This document shows positions 1 to 10,507 of a stretch of DNA of 54,641 bases, piece after piece; position 1 is the stretch's first letter; each line of letters begins with the position of its first letter. Source of the DNA: JAFAHZ01 sp035656415 (GTDB taxonomy: Bacteria > Vulcanimicrobiota > Vulcanimicrobiia > Vulcanimicrobiales > Vulcanimicrobiaceae). Below the pieces are notes generated by a model that saw only the letters and a program-made list of their open reading frames with translations, made no database searches and had not been told where the DNA came from. The position numbers and the translations under genes were made by a program. Location of the stretch: NCBI GenBank assembly GCA_035656415.1, contig DASRSM010000116.1:1-54641 (forward strand), given 5' to 3'.

Positions 1-473
1 ATCCACAAGGTCGCCCGCACAGCGAGATATTCGAAGTTTTCGAACGCCGATAATCCCGACTTTGTTCGGACGGCGGCAATAACCGGATCGCACAATCTCC
101 ATGCAACGGTAACCTGCGACGAGGTGACGTCGAGCAGCGCGTCCTCGTCGATCAAGCCTCGTTTTACGAACGTGCCGATCTGCTCCCAAAAATCCATAGC
201 CAAAAACTCCGGATGATGCGCGCGATCGATCGAACCCGGCTCGCTCAGCGTTTTGACGTAAGCCGGGTCGTTCATTTTGCCCGGAATCCGCTGCATCTCC
301 GCGAGTGCCGCCTGCACCGATGGCTGGTTCCACTGATTCATTATTTCCAGCACGCCGTTTAGGTGATTGCTGGTGCGCAGGTGGCGCAACTGGACGATCG
401 CCGCAACCGAAGCGACGCTGACGACGATGAGCGTCGCGGCAGACAACGCAACGTTTATCGAATCGCCGCTCAC
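1..473 (-). CDS. Membrane-anchored protein of unknown function, DUF4760-like (3' end cut by window)
   Basis: The minus-strand frame is open from a GTG at 473 to the window edge, about 157 codons. The GTG overlaps the stop of the upstream HAD phosphatase gene in a GTGA tetranucleotide, which argues for translational coupling and fixes the start. Residues about 8-28 form one hydrophobic segment rich in Val, Ala and Ile. After it comes a basic patch (QLRHLR) and a soluble, helical-looking region with WNQPSVQ, FWEQIG and VKRGLIDE. The layout of one N-terminal membrane helix and a cytoplasmic helical domain resembles DUF4760-type proteins, but that match is from memory and unverified. It is the third gene downstream of the TPP riboswitch. 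Its function is unknown and its C terminus lies outside the window. Confidence 0.7.
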   Translation of the reverse strand, partial: MSGDSINVALSAATLIVVSVASVAAIVQLRHLRTSNHLNGVLEIMNQWNQPSVQAALAEMQRIPGKMNDPAYVKTLSEPGSIDRAHHPEFLAMDFWEQIGTFVKRGLIDEDALLDVTSSQVTVAWRLCDPVIAAVRTKSGLSAFENFEYLAVRATLW

Positions 474-925
474 GTTCGTAAAACCATCTCGATGGCTTCG
501 GCGAACGTAACGCCTTTCCCAACGAGAACGCCGGTTGCGCCGGCGTTTTTTGCGACATCTGCGTCGCTGCTTTTGTCGCCGATCACGACGATCTGCGAGG
601 GATCGAGGTTCCAGTCGCGAGCCGCGTCGAGCACCAGCTTCGGTTTGGGCTTGCGGCATTTGCAATCGTCTTCGGGCGCATGCGGGCACACGTACCAGCC
701 GTCGAACGGACCGAGCAGCTCGTCGACGCGGTCATTAACGGCCTGCATCTGTTCTTCGGTGATCATGCCGCGCCCGATTCCGGACTGATTCGAGAGCACG
801 CCGATCTTGATGCCGCGCGCGCGAAGTGCATCGAGCAGCTCCTTCGCGCGCGGCACCGGATCGACCAATTCGGGATCTCCATTGTACGGGACGTCGTGGA
901 CGATCGTCCCGTCACGATCGAACAA
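470..925 (-). CDS. gmhB: HAD-family phosphatase, D,D-heptose 1,7-bisphosphate phosphatase (GmhB)-like
   Basis: This 151-residue HAD hydrolase carries the four HAD motifs: FDRDGTI at the N terminus (nucleophile Asp), SNQSG near residue 45, a Lys in CRKPKPK, and GDKSSDAD near residue 117. Between motifs II and III sits the Zn-binding loop CPHAPEDDCKC typical of GmhB and HisB-N phosphatases. GmhB removes the C7 phosphate of heptose bisphosphate in lipopolysaccharide core synthesis. The only usable start is TTG at 925, directly before the DRDG motif, so the protein lacks the few residues that usually precede it. It begins 13 nt after the thiC stop and overlaps the next gene by GTGA, so it is probably co-transcribed with thiC. 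That context leaves open a thiamine-phosphate substrate instead of a heptose. Confidence 0.85.
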   Translation of the reverse strand: MFDRDGTIVHDVPYNGDPELVDPVPRAKELLDALRARGIKIGVLSNQSGIGRGMITEEQMQAVNDRVDELLGPFDGWYVCPHAPEDDCKCRKPKPKLVLDAARDWNLDPSQIVVIGDKSSDADVAKNAGATGVLVGKGVTFAEAIEMVLRT

Positions 926-938
926 AACGCCGCGACCG

Positions 939-2597
<1,659 letters not shown>

Positions 2598-2603
2598 TTT
2601 ATC

Positions 2604-2693
2604 CTCCCTTCGCCGGCATTACCCGGATCAGGTGCTTGCGGTCGGCGAGGAATCGCTCGCCCTCTCAGCCCGCTTCCGCGAGCTCCCGCTTCT
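2604..2693 (-). promoter_or_regulatory. TPP riboswitch (THI box) controlling thiC
   Basis: On the minus strand, just upstream of thiC, the conserved TPP aptamer cores appear in order: the CTGAGAGG element (2661-2668) and the ACCTGATCCGGGTAATGCC element (2615-2633), then GGCGAAGGGA. The Shine-Dalgarno GGGAGG (2603-2608) overlaps the last conserved bases. Ligand binding would therefore probably hide the ribosome site and repress translation, rather than act through a terminator; no U-tract is seen. The 5' end abuts the stop codon of the preceding lipoprotein gene at 2696, so the promoter must lie inside that gene or further upstream. Confidence 0.95.
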
Positions 2694-2695
2694 GC

Positions 2696-5095
2696 CTAAT
2701 TACGCGATATCGGGGGGTATCCCCGGCGAGCGTGCGGCCGCGAACAAGCCGAGGCGCTAGCATCGATCTGGAACGTCACCGGAACCGTCCGGCCGTTCTG
2801 GTCTGCCACGTCGGCGGTTTCCACGTACGAGCCGGTAGCCGGCTCGGTCACCGTAAACGAAATCCCGCGGTCGCCCTCTTGCGTTACCGCCGAGATGACG
2901 CTGGTATTGTAGTTCGTCAGGTTAAACGGCCCGGCGGTGGCACCAAACGCCTCCAATACGCCGACGTACGAGCTGCTCGAAAACGGCGCAAGGCAGCCCG
3001 AGACGGCGACCGGCACCGTCGTGCTCGGTATCAAGCTCCACGTCGACGTCGGAACGATGTGATAGAACTGAAGATTCCCGTGCGGGTTCGTGCAGAACGT
3101 CCACGCGGTATCTTGGGCGTCGAACGCAATGCCGTTACAATACGGTGCCGGCACGAACGCTTCGAAGTTCGACGACGCGTTGGTGTCCGCCGGATTCAGA
3201 AGCGTGACGAAGTTGTAAGGCCCGAAGTATCCGTTGTAAACCGTCGTTCCGAGTACACCCGACGCCGATTGAGCCGTTGAAGTCGATGTGGTCACGAACG
3301 TGGCGAGATCGGTTGGATAGGTCGTCAGCGTCGAAAACGCGCCGCCTGACGAAACGGTGCCCAACGCGCCGTTTGAGAACGCGTAGGTTTGAGGTCCACC
3401 GAACATTGCCGCCGGTTGGGCTGCAATCGATACGTTCGTGACGATCGGCGTCGGGACAGCCGACGGCGCAGCCGCCGGCGTAGCAGCAACTTGTATCAAG
3501 GCCCCGGCGACGGGATCGTAGGCGGCGACGGCAACCGAAGCCGTTCCGGGGATGGCCGCTATGGACGTCGCGTCAGGGTAGCCGCCGGCATTTGAGTTTT
3601 GATAGAGCACCGGCGCGGGAGACGCGCACGACGTCGAGTTGATCGGAACGTAACCGATCGTCTCGAATCCTCCGGTCGCCAAGTATCCGTAGACCGCGAA
3701 CCACAAGTTGTTGGACGCGTCCTCGGCGAAGCCGCCGAAATATGCGTACGTCATGCCGGAAAAGATCGTTCCGCTCGGAATAATGCCGGCCGGCGTCCCC
3801 AACGACGACTGCGCGAAACAGTCGATTTGGAAGGTATCGTTGTCGAACGTCCACAGGCTGCCGCCCGAATCCGCAAACGTTCCGGTGAAATTCGTACTCG
3901 GCGGCTCGCCGAAAAGAGAGGTGACGCCGGCAGTCGCGGTTCCAAGTATTCCCGCATAAACGCTTTGGTTCGTGTTATAGCCGCTTCCGGTAAACGCCAT
4001 TGCGTTCGAACCGGGAATGCCGACGAGTCCCGCCGGCGATGGCGACGTCAGCGTCGTCGTGTACGTTCCACCGGGAATTGCGTTTCCGGACAGCGCGATG
4101 CCGGCAGCATTGGGCGCCGGGGTTGCAGCACGCGGCGCGCGCAGGTCGATCTTACGCGCACGAAGTGCGAGCGTCGATCCGGTCGCTGCGATCGAGAACG
4201 AGGTTGCCGACGAAACGGAACCGCCCGACGCGGTGAACGCGCCGGAATAAAGGATGCTGACGGCGAGATCGTTTGGATTGGAAATCGCAACCGAGTTCCC
4301 CGCACCCGACGCGTTGCTCAGCGTAAAGCCTTTGCCGGTGGGAGCGACGCTCAACGTGATGGGCGCGGAGTACGGCACGGGCGTTCCGGTCGCCGGAACT
4401 TGCGAGAGAATTTGATAGTTCGCGCCGTCGTAAGGCGTAACGTTGAGCGGCTCCGACGTCGGCACGCCGACCGGAATCGCGGCGGCCTGTCCTTGCGTAT
4501 CGGCAGGCACGACCGTGTTCGGAAACTGCAGCAGGACGTGATCGATCACGCCCTCGAGCGTAAATGCTAACGGCGCGGTCTTCCCCTTCGGATTCGGCGT
4601 TGGAATTATCGTGCTGCTCGAGCTATACGAAGACAGCAATTTGCCCTTACCGTTTGCCTGTGAAAACGTGTTCACGACGAACGAGTCGCTGCCGGCCATG
4701 ACGCTGACGCTGAACTGACACTGCAGCACGCCGCCGCTTCCCGTAATCGTTTGACAGTTTGGCGCGGTAGTGTTGAACGTCTGCAGAGGAATCGGCGCCG
4801 GCGCCGGTCCCGAACCTGCGATCGGTTGTACGGCAAACGTGATCGACGCGGTTCCCGGCGAGATGTATTGCGGGTGCATTCGCCGTCCCCGCCGGTGGTG
4901 GTGGCGATGTGCCGGGATGCGCAGGTAGACGGTCGCGTGTACCGGGTTGCGGTGGTGACGCCGGTGTGGCGCGACGTTAAACGACGGCGCAAGCGCCTGA
5001 AAGGCTTGGGGCACGACGCTGCCCCCGCCGCTGCACGCGGCAAGGATGGCTGCAGCTAGGGCAAGCAACCCAAAGCCGATGCGCTTCTTCTGCAC
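2696..5095 (-). CDS. Large secreted lipoprotein with His/Arg-rich N-terminal segment
   Basis: The 799-residue protein begins with a lipoprotein signal ending in the lipobox LAAC (Cys about 21). Residues about 43-73 are strikingly basic and His-rich (HRRHHRNP, then HRHHHRRGRR). The rest is Gly/Ser/Thr/Ala-rich and beta-strand-like. From about residue 400 on, short segments such as GSLWTFDND, NNLWFAV and DTAWTFC recur, which suggests beta-propeller-type blades (an inference). The start is GTG at 5095 with no strong ribosome site; TATAAG lies 8 nt upstream, so a leaderless message is possible. It is divergent from the FecR-domain gene. The protein is presumably on the cell surface or in the periplasm. 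I do not recognise a characterised family, and the function is unknown. Confidence 0.85.
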   Translation of the reverse strand: MQKKRIGFGLLALAAAILAACSGGGSVVPQAFQALAPSFNVAPHRRHHRNPVHATVYLRIPAHRHHHRRGRRMHPQYISPGTASITFAVQPIAGSGPAPAPIPLQTFNTTAPNCQTITGSGGVLQCQFSVSVMAGSDSFVVNTFSQANGKGKLLSSYSSSSTIIPTPNPKGKTAPLAFTLEGVIDHVLLQFPNTVVPADTQGQAAAIPVGVPTSEPLNVTPYDGANYQILSQVPATGTPVPYSAPITLSVAPTGKGFTLSNASGAGNSVAISNPNDLAVSILYSGAFTASGGSVSSATSFSIAATGSTLALRARKIDLRAPRAATPAPNAAGIALSGNAIPGGTYTTTLTSPSPAGLVGIPGSNAMAFTGSGYNTNQSVYAGILGTATAGVTSLFGEPPSTNFTGTFADSGGSLWTFDNDTFQIDCFAQSSLGTPAGIIPSGTIFSGMTYAYFGGFAEDASNNLWFAVYGYLATGGFETIGYVPINSTSCASPAPVLYQNSNAGGYPDATSIAAIPGTASVAVAAYDPVAGALIQVAATPAAAPSAVPTPIVTNVSIAAQPAAMFGGPQTYAFSNGALGTVSSGGAFSTLTTYPTDLATFVTTSTSTAQSASGVLGTTVYNGYFGPYNFVTLLNPADTNASSNFEAFVPAPYCNGIAFDAQDTAWTFCTNPHGNLQFYHIVPTSTWSLIPSTTVPVAVSGCLAPFSSSSYVGVLEAFGATAGPFNLTNYNTSVISAVTQEGDRGISFTVTEPATGSYVETADVADQNGRTVPVTFQIDASASACSRPHARRGYPPISRN

Positions 5096-5157
5096 GCCTT
5101 ATACTTCGTTGCCGAGGGAACGGCTGCATGCTGAAAGAACGCTGAACCCGGTACTCA

Positions 5158-5173
5158 AGCGGTATTTGCCGCT
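5158..5173 (+). promoter_or_regulatory. Small hairpin in the leader of the FecR-domain gene
   Basis: AGCGG (5158-5162) and CCGCT (5169-5173) form a 5-bp stem with a 6-nt AT-rich loop, ending 15 nt before the ATG at 5189 and next to the ribosome site AAGGAG. It lies in the 93-nt divergent gap between the lipoprotein and the FecR-domain gene. It may modulate initiation or be chance. Confidence 0.25.
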
Positions 5174-5188
5174 CGAAGGAGAGACGCT

Positions 5189-6877
5189 ATGAAGGCCCTT
5201 GCCTCTGTCGTGCTCGTCTTAGCCATTTGCCTCGCGACGGTTATACCGTCGAGCGCGGCCGGCGATAAGACGCTGGAGAACGTACGCGGCACCGTGTCGC
5301 TCGATCAAGGGCCGGGTACACCGTCGCAACCCGTGGCGGTCAATGCAAGCGTCGCCATTTCCGACAGCCAATACGCCGTCACCGGCGGTGCGGTCGGGAA
5401 CCTGCCGTCGCAAGGTGCGATAGCGCTACCCGACAGCACGCGCATCCTCGTCGGCCAAAACACGCGCGTACAAATGAAGCAGTTCGACATGCAGCCGAAC
5501 CTGACGACGGCGAACTTCGTCGTTCTCAGCGGCAAAATTCGCTTCAAAGTCGAGCATCCCGGCGGTGCCAAAGCGAACTACACGTTCCAAACCAGCACCG
5601 GACAGATTGCCGTGCGCGGCACCGAAGGCGATATCTGGACGCCGCAGCTCGGCGCGCTGCAAGTGAACGTCTACCAAGTCACCGATCCGGCCCTGCCGGT
5701 CGAAGTCACGCTCAACAACGGCAAAGTTTACAAGTTGAGCGCGGGGCAGACGCTGACGGTGGGCATTCTCGGCGCGGCGATCGCCGCAGGCACCGCCGGT
5801 GCGGCGTCGTCGTCATCCTCGTCCTCGGCGTCGGTCACGTCCACGTCGCAATCGTCCATGAGCAACTTCACCGAGTTCGGCGCGGTCTCGAATGGCGCGG
5901 TCGTCGCGGGTGCTGCCGCTGCCGCGGCCGCCGCGTCGGCCGGCGGAATTCCCGCAGTTGCAGCCATAGCGGCGGGCGTCGCCGCAATCGGCGGCGTCGT
6001 CATCGGCACGACCGGACATCCCGGGACCGAGCCGAGCAGTGCGCCGACGTCGGCTCCGGGAAGCGTCGTCGTGAATCCGACATCGCTATCGTTTACGCCC
6101 GGAACGGGACCGTTGACGTTCCACGCGTCGCAAACCAATTTCACCGGAACGTTCCACGCCGCGATCGATCAAGGATCGATCGCTTCGGTCAACGCGACGT
6201 CGACCACCGGCGACTTCACCGTCACGCCGAAAACCAATGGCAGCACGTCGATTACCATCACCGGCGGGTCGGGAGAAACCGCTCCGGTCGGCGTTGCCGT
6301 GCAAGCGACGACGATTACCGTTCCGGGCTCGTTACCGGCCTTTTCGTCATTGAATCAAGCGCAGAACTTCACGGCGCAAGAAGCGTATTATAACGGCGGA
6401 TTTAGCGCAAAAAGTAGCGACGCGACCATTGCGAAAGTCACCTCGCCCGGATCGTCGTCTTCCGGCGGCGGGAACTTCACGGTCACGTCGGTCGGCAACG
6501 GCAGCACGACGATCACCGTCAGCGACTCGCTCGGACATTCGGCCCCGGTCGGCGTAACGGTGAACGGGCCGGCGCCGACACCCACGCCGACGAGCATTCC
6601 GATTTGCATCGGTATGCCGGTGAGCGGTGGACGCGGTCAGGGCGCGCGCCATCGCATGGAACCAGCGATGGCCGTTGCACCGGGACGGCCGAATCCCGCG
6701 GCGACGGCGACGTGCCCGCCGACGCCGATGGCCGGGCCGCCGATAGCCAAACCGATCGATCCGCCCGTCGTGCGCGCGCCGCAGCCGCATCCGATCGGAC
6801 CGCAACCTCCGACGATCTTGCCACCGCACGTTCCGGGTATGCCGACGCCGCCGCCGATGCCCGGCGGTCCGCCGTAA
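5189..6877 (+). CDS. Secreted FecR-domain protein with two Ig-like repeats and a Pro-rich tail
   Basis: A Sec signal peptide ending near SSAA (residue about 24) leads into a FecR domain (about 30-190) with the family pattern of a VRGTVSLD strand, the block STRILVGQNTRVQM, and IAVRGTEGDIW. An Ala/Ser-rich spacer (about 200-285) follows. Next come two Ig-like (BIG2-style) repeats, each ending in a version of NFTVT..NGST.IT...APVGV.V (about 290-375 and 378-465). The Cys-poor C-terminal tail (about 470-562) is rich in Pro, Gly and Met. FecR domains usually sense signals with an ECF sigma factor, but no sigma gene is adjacent and the protein looks fully exported, so a structural or surface role is more likely. 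AAGGAG lies 7-8 nt before the ATG. It is divergent from the large lipoprotein gene. Confidence 0.88.
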   Translation: MKALASVVLVLAICLATVIPSSAAGDKTLENVRGTVSLDQGPGTPSQPVAVNASVAISDSQYAVTGGAVGNLPSQGAIALPDSTRILVGQNTRVQMKQFDMQPNLTTANFVVLSGKIRFKVEHPGGAKANYTFQTSTGQIAVRGTEGDIWTPQLGALQVNVYQVTDPALPVEVTLNNGKVYKLSAGQTLTVGILGAAIAAGTAGAASSSSSSSASVTSTSQSSMSNFTEFGAVSNGAVVAGAAAAAAAASAGGIPAVAAIAAGVAAIGGVVIGTTGHPGTEPSSAPTSAPGSVVVNPTSLSFTPGTGPLTFHASQTNFTGTFHAAIDQGSIASVNATSTTGDFTVTPKTNGSTSITITGGSGETAPVGVAVQATTITVPGSLPAFSSLNQAQNFTAQEAYYNGGFSAKSSDATIAKVTSPGSSSSGGGNFTVTSVGNGSTTITVSDSLGHSAPVGVTVNGPAPTPTPTSIPICIGMPVSGGRGQGARHRMEPAMAVAPGRPNPAATATCPPTPMAGPPIAKPIDPPVVRAPQPHPIGPQPPTILPPHVPGMPTPPPMPGGPP

Positions 6878-6898
6878 ACGCGTAACGCAACGCCGTTA

Positions 6899-7765
6899 TT
6901 GCTCCTCGGCGCCGCACAGCTCGCTGTCGGCGCCGCGGCAATTTTCGCGCGTTTCGCACTGTCGGGCGCGCCGCCGCTGTCGGTTTCCGCGGCGCGCTTG
7001 ACGATCGCGTCGATCGTTTTGCTCGCTATCGGTTTACTGCATTCGCCGAAAACGCTGCGCGTATCGGCTCGTCCTGCCGCGATCTTGGCCGCGGCGGGTT
7101 TCGCGCTGGCCGTGCACTTTGCAACGTGGATCGCGTCGCTGCAATACACGAGCATCGCGATTTCTACGCTGCTCGTTGCGACGACGCCGATCTGGACGGC
7201 AACGTACGACGCCGTCGTGCTGCATCGGCCGCTGACACGACGCGCGCTCGCCGCGTTCGTTACGGGCGCGCTCGGCGTGTACGCGGTCGTCGGTTTCAAT
7301 CGCACGGTCGCGCCGATTCCCGGACACGACGTCGCCGGCGCGCTGCTCGCGCTCGCGGGCGGCGCCGCCATCGCCGCGTACTTCATTCTGGTACGCGAAG
7401 TGCGTGCCGACCTCGGCACGCGCACGATCGTAACACATACGTATAGTTGGGCCGCGATTGCGCTCATCGTGGTCGCGGCGGCGTTCCGCCAACCGCTGCC
7501 GCCGGTCAACGACGCCGTCGCGTGGGGCGGCATCGCCGCCATGGCGCTGATCTCGCAGCTGCTGGGTCACACGGCGATGAACGCGAGCTTACGCTGGTTC
7601 ACGCCGAGCGCGGTCGCGTTCTCGACGCTGCTCGAACCGGTCGTCGCGGCAGTTCTGGCCCTGCTGATCTTCAGCGAGGCCATCGCCCCGGTCGCAATCG
7701 CCGGCGCGGTCGTCTTGCTCGCCTCGATTGCCATCGTGCTCAAGGAAGAACCGATGACGGCCTAA
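6899..7765 (+). CDS. EamA/DMT-family drug or metabolite transporter
   Basis: The 288-residue protein has about ten hydrophobic helices in two EamA repeats (about 1-130 and 140-280). Family hallmarks include FALSGAPPLSVSAARL in the first repeat and FSTLLEPVVAAVLALLIFSE in the second. Members export amino acids, nucleosides or other small metabolites across the inner membrane; the substrate cannot be read here. The start is a problem. The frame is the same as the FecR gene and opens directly after its TAA (6875-6877), and the only usable initiation codon near the first helix is TTG at 6899. No clear ribosome site precedes it, so translation may depend on coupling to the upstream gene. Confidence 0.88.
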   Translation: MLLGAAQLAVGAAAIFARFALSGAPPLSVSAARLTIASIVLLAIGLLHSPKTLRVSARPAAILAAAGFALAVHFATWIASLQYTSIAISTLLVATTPIWTATYDAVVLHRPLTRRALAAFVTGALGVYAVVGFNRTVAPIPGHDVAGALLALAGGAAIAAYFILVREVRADLGTRTIVTHTYSWAAIALIVVAAAFRQPLPPVNDAVAWGGIAAMALISQLLGHTAMNASLRWFTPSAVAFSTLLEPVVAAVLALLIFSEAIAPVAIAGAVVLLASIAIVLKEEPMTA

Positions 7766-7842
7766 TTGGAGGCTACCAGCCGAGCGATTGGATCGATCCA
7801 GCCAGAAGGGATTGGCTCGCAGGATGGAATGCTCGTCGGACT

Positions 7843-10506
7843 ATGACGACGCTTCTTGCTGCCGATCCGGATCCTCAAGAGACGCGCGAATGGCTCGATG
7901 CGATGCGCGGCGTGCTGACGGTCGAAGGGCCGGATCGCGCGCGCGACCTGATCGGACACCTCGTCGACGAAGCGCAGCGCGGCGGCGCGCACGTTTCGCT
8001 CGGACTCGAAACGCCGTACGTCAACACGATTCCGGTCGAGCGGCAACCCGCCATGCCCGGCGATCGCGAGATCGAAGCGCGCTTGCGTCACTGGGTGCGC
8101 TGGAACGCCGTCGCGATGGTCGTGCGCTCGAACAAGGTGAGTTCAGAGCTCGGCGGACACGTCGCAAGCTTTGCGTCGGCGGCGACGCTCTACGACGTCG
8201 GTTTCAATCATTTTTTCCGCGCGCCGTCCGAATCGTTCGGCGGCGATCTCGTCTTCTTGCAAGGCCACTCGGCGCCGGGTTTCTACGCGCGCGCGTTTCT
8301 CGAAGGACGCATCACCGAAGAACAGCTCGATCGTTTCCGTCAAGAAGTCGGCGGGCACGGATTGTCGTCGTACCCGCATCCGTGGTTGATGCCGGACTTT
8401 TGGCAGTTCCCGACCGTGTCGATGGGCTTGGGTCCGATCATGTCGATCTACCAAGCGCGCTTCATGCGCTACTTGCACGATCGCGGCATGATCGATGCGG
8501 CGAATCGCAAAGTGTGGGCGTTCCACGGCGACGGCGAGATGGACGAACCCGAATCGCTGGGCGCGATTTCGCTCGCGGGGCGCGAACATCTCGACAACCT
8601 CATTTGGGTGATCAACGCCAACCTGCAGCGTCTCGACGGTCCGGTACGCGGCAACGGTAAGATCGTTCAAGAGCTCGAGGGCGTTTTCAAGGGAGCGGGC
8701 TGGAACGTCCTCAAGGTGATTTGGGGCAGCCGCTGGGACGAGCTGCTGCGCGCCGACACGAGCGGCCGTTTGGTGCAGCTCATGAACGAATGCGTCGACG
8801 GCGATTATCAGACGTTCAAGTCGCGCGACGGCAAATACGTGCGCGACGAGTTCTTCGGACGCTATCCCGAAACACGCGACTTGGTTGCAAGCTGGAGCGA
8901 CGATCAGATCTGGGCGCTCAATCGCGGCGGCCACGATCCGGTAAAAGTGTACGCGGCGTATAAAGAAGCGGTCTCGCATCGCGGCCAGCCGACCGTGATC
9001 ATCGCAAAAACCATTAAAGGCTATGGTATGGGCGAGGCCGGCGAGGCACGCAACATCGCGCATCAAGCCAAAAAGATGGACGTCGAAGCGATGCGCACTT
9101 TCCGCGATCGCTTCTCGATTCCGCTCTCGGACGAGACGGTAGAAAAGCTCGCGTTCGTCAAGCCGCCCGAAGAAGGTCCCGAAATGCGATACTTGCGCGA
9201 TCGCGTCAAGGAGCTCGGTCACGTGCCGCAGCGCCGCCGCAAATCGGCATCGCTGACGGTGCCCGAGCTCTCGGCGTTCGATCCGCAGCTCAAGAGCACG
9301 GGCGATCGCGAGATTTCGACGACGATGGCGTTCGTGCGCATTCTCAATTCGATCGTGCGCGATCACACGGTCGGGCCGCGCGTCGTGCCCATCGTCGCCG
9401 ACGAATCGCGCACGTTCGGTATGGAAGGCATGTTCCGCCAGCTCGGCATTTACTCGTCGGTGGGGCAGCTCTATCATCCGCAAGACGCCGAACAGCTGAT
9501 GTGGTATCGCGAAGACAAGCTCGGACAGATTCTGCAGGAAGGCATCAACGAAGCGGGCGCGCTATCGTCGTGGATCGCGGCGGGCACGTCGTACAGCACG
9601 CACAACCTGCCGATGATTCCGTTCTACATCTTCTACTCGATGTTCGGGTTCCAGCGCGTCGGCGACTTGATCTGGGCGGCCGGCGACAGCCGCACGCGCG
9701 GCTTCTTGCTCGGCGCGACGTCGGGCCGCACGACGCTCAACGGTGAAGGCCTGCAGCACGAGGACGGACAGAGTCAAGTCGCGTCGTCGTTCGTTCCCAA
9801 CTGCCGCAGTTTCGATCCGACCTATAGCTACGAACTCGCCGTGATCGTCGCCGACGGGCTGCGGCGGATGCTCGCCGATCAAGAAGACGTTTTTTATTAC
9901 ATCACGCTGCTCAACGAAAACTACGCACATCCCGAGATGCCGGCCGGCGCGGAGGAAGGCATTTTGCGCGGGATGTACCTGCTTCGCGAGGGACAGGGCG
10001 ACAAAAAGACGCCGCGCGTGCAACTCTTTGGATCGGGTGCGATCTTACGCGAAGTCCAGCATGCCGCCGACTTACTCGCGAGCGAGTGGAACGTCGGCGC
10101 CGACGTGTGGAGCTGCACGAGCTTCAACGAGCTGCAGCGCGACGGCGTGGCGACGCAGCGTTGGAATCTGCTCCATCCGGAAGAAACGCCGCGCCTGTCG
10201 TTCGTGGAAGCGTGTTTGAAGGATCGCAAAGGTCCCGGCGTCGCCGCGACCGATTACGTTCGCACGTTTGCCGAACAAATTCACCCGTTCGTCGGACGGC
10301 GGTACGTGACGCTGGGTACGGACGGCTACGGACGCAGCGACTTCCGGCGCCGCTTACGTGAGTTCTTCGAGGTGAACCGTCACTTCGTCGTATTGAGTGC
10401 GTTGAAGGCGCTCGCCGACGAGGGTACGATTCCGGCCTCGACCGTCACGAAGGCGATCAAGAAGTACGACATCGATCCGAACAAGCCCAACCCGATTACG
10501 GTATAG
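7843..10506 (+). CDS. aceE: Pyruvate dehydrogenase E1 component (homodimeric, AceE type)
   Basis: This E1 enzyme decarboxylates pyruvate with thiamine diphosphate and passes the acetyl group to the lipoyl arms of E2. The length of 887 residues equals that of the E. coli AceE single-chain type. The ThDP-Mg motif GDGEMDEPES starts near residue 229 and continues into NLIWVINANLQRLDG. The transketolase-like second domain has STTMAFVRIL, the block IVADESRTFGMEG, and GEGLQHEDG. The ATG at 7843 is chosen because it gives the family-typical N terminus; the frame is open further upstream but there it only overlaps the EamA gene. The E2 gene begins 1 nt after its stop. No E3 (dihydrolipoamide dehydrogenase) gene lies in the window. 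Confidence 0.96.
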   Translation: MTTLLAADPDPQETREWLDAMRGVLTVEGPDRARDLIGHLVDEAQRGGAHVSLGLETPYVNTIPVERQPAMPGDREIEARLRHWVRWNAVAMVVRSNKVSSELGGHVASFASAATLYDVGFNHFFRAPSESFGGDLVFLQGHSAPGFYARAFLEGRITEEQLDRFRQEVGGHGLSSYPHPWLMPDFWQFPTVSMGLGPIMSIYQARFMRYLHDRGMIDAANRKVWAFHGDGEMDEPESLGAISLAGREHLDNLIWVINANLQRLDGPVRGNGKIVQELEGVFKGAGWNVLKVIWGSRWDELLRADTSGRLVQLMNECVDGDYQTFKSRDGKYVRDEFFGRYPETRDLVASWSDDQIWALNRGGHDPVKVYAAYKEAVSHRGQPTVIIAKTIKGYGMGEAGEARNIAHQAKKMDVEAMRTFRDRFSIPLSDETVEKLAFVKPPEEGPEMRYLRDRVKELGHVPQRRRKSASLTVPELSAFDPQLKSTGDREISTTMAFVRILNSIVRDHTVGPRVVPIVADESRTFGMEGMFRQLGIYSSVGQLYHPQDAEQLMWYREDKLGQILQEGINEAGALSSWIAAGTSYSTHNLPMIPFYIFYSMFGFQRVGDLIWAAGDSRTRGFLLGATSGRTTLNGEGLQHEDGQSQVASSFVPNCRSFDPTYSYELAVIVADGLRRMLADQEDVFYYITLLNENYAHPEMPAGAEEGILRGMYLLREGQGDKKTPRVQLFGSGAILREVQHAADLLASEWNVGADVWSCTSFNELQRDGVATQRWNLLHPEETPRLSFVEACLKDRKGPGVAATDYVRTFAEQIHPFVGRRYVTLGTDGYGRSDFRRRLREFFEVNRHFVVLSALKALADEGTIPASTVTKAIKKYDIDPNKPNPITV

Positions 10507-10507
10507 C

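Noticed and set aside
4000..4250. Overlapping plus-strand frames inside the large lipoprotein gene
   Set aside because: They are antisense shadows of a gene with a clear signal peptide and consistent codon use on the minus strand.
7447..7842. Longer aceE start reaching back into the EamA gene
   Set aside because: The extra 132 residues are only the transporter gene read out of phase. The ATG at 7843 gives the normal AceE length and N terminus.
8143..9483. 446-codon open frame on the minus strand opposite aceE
   Set aside because: It lies wholly antisense to a confident AceE gene, is Arg/His-rich without domain motifs, and follows from high GC in the third codon position.
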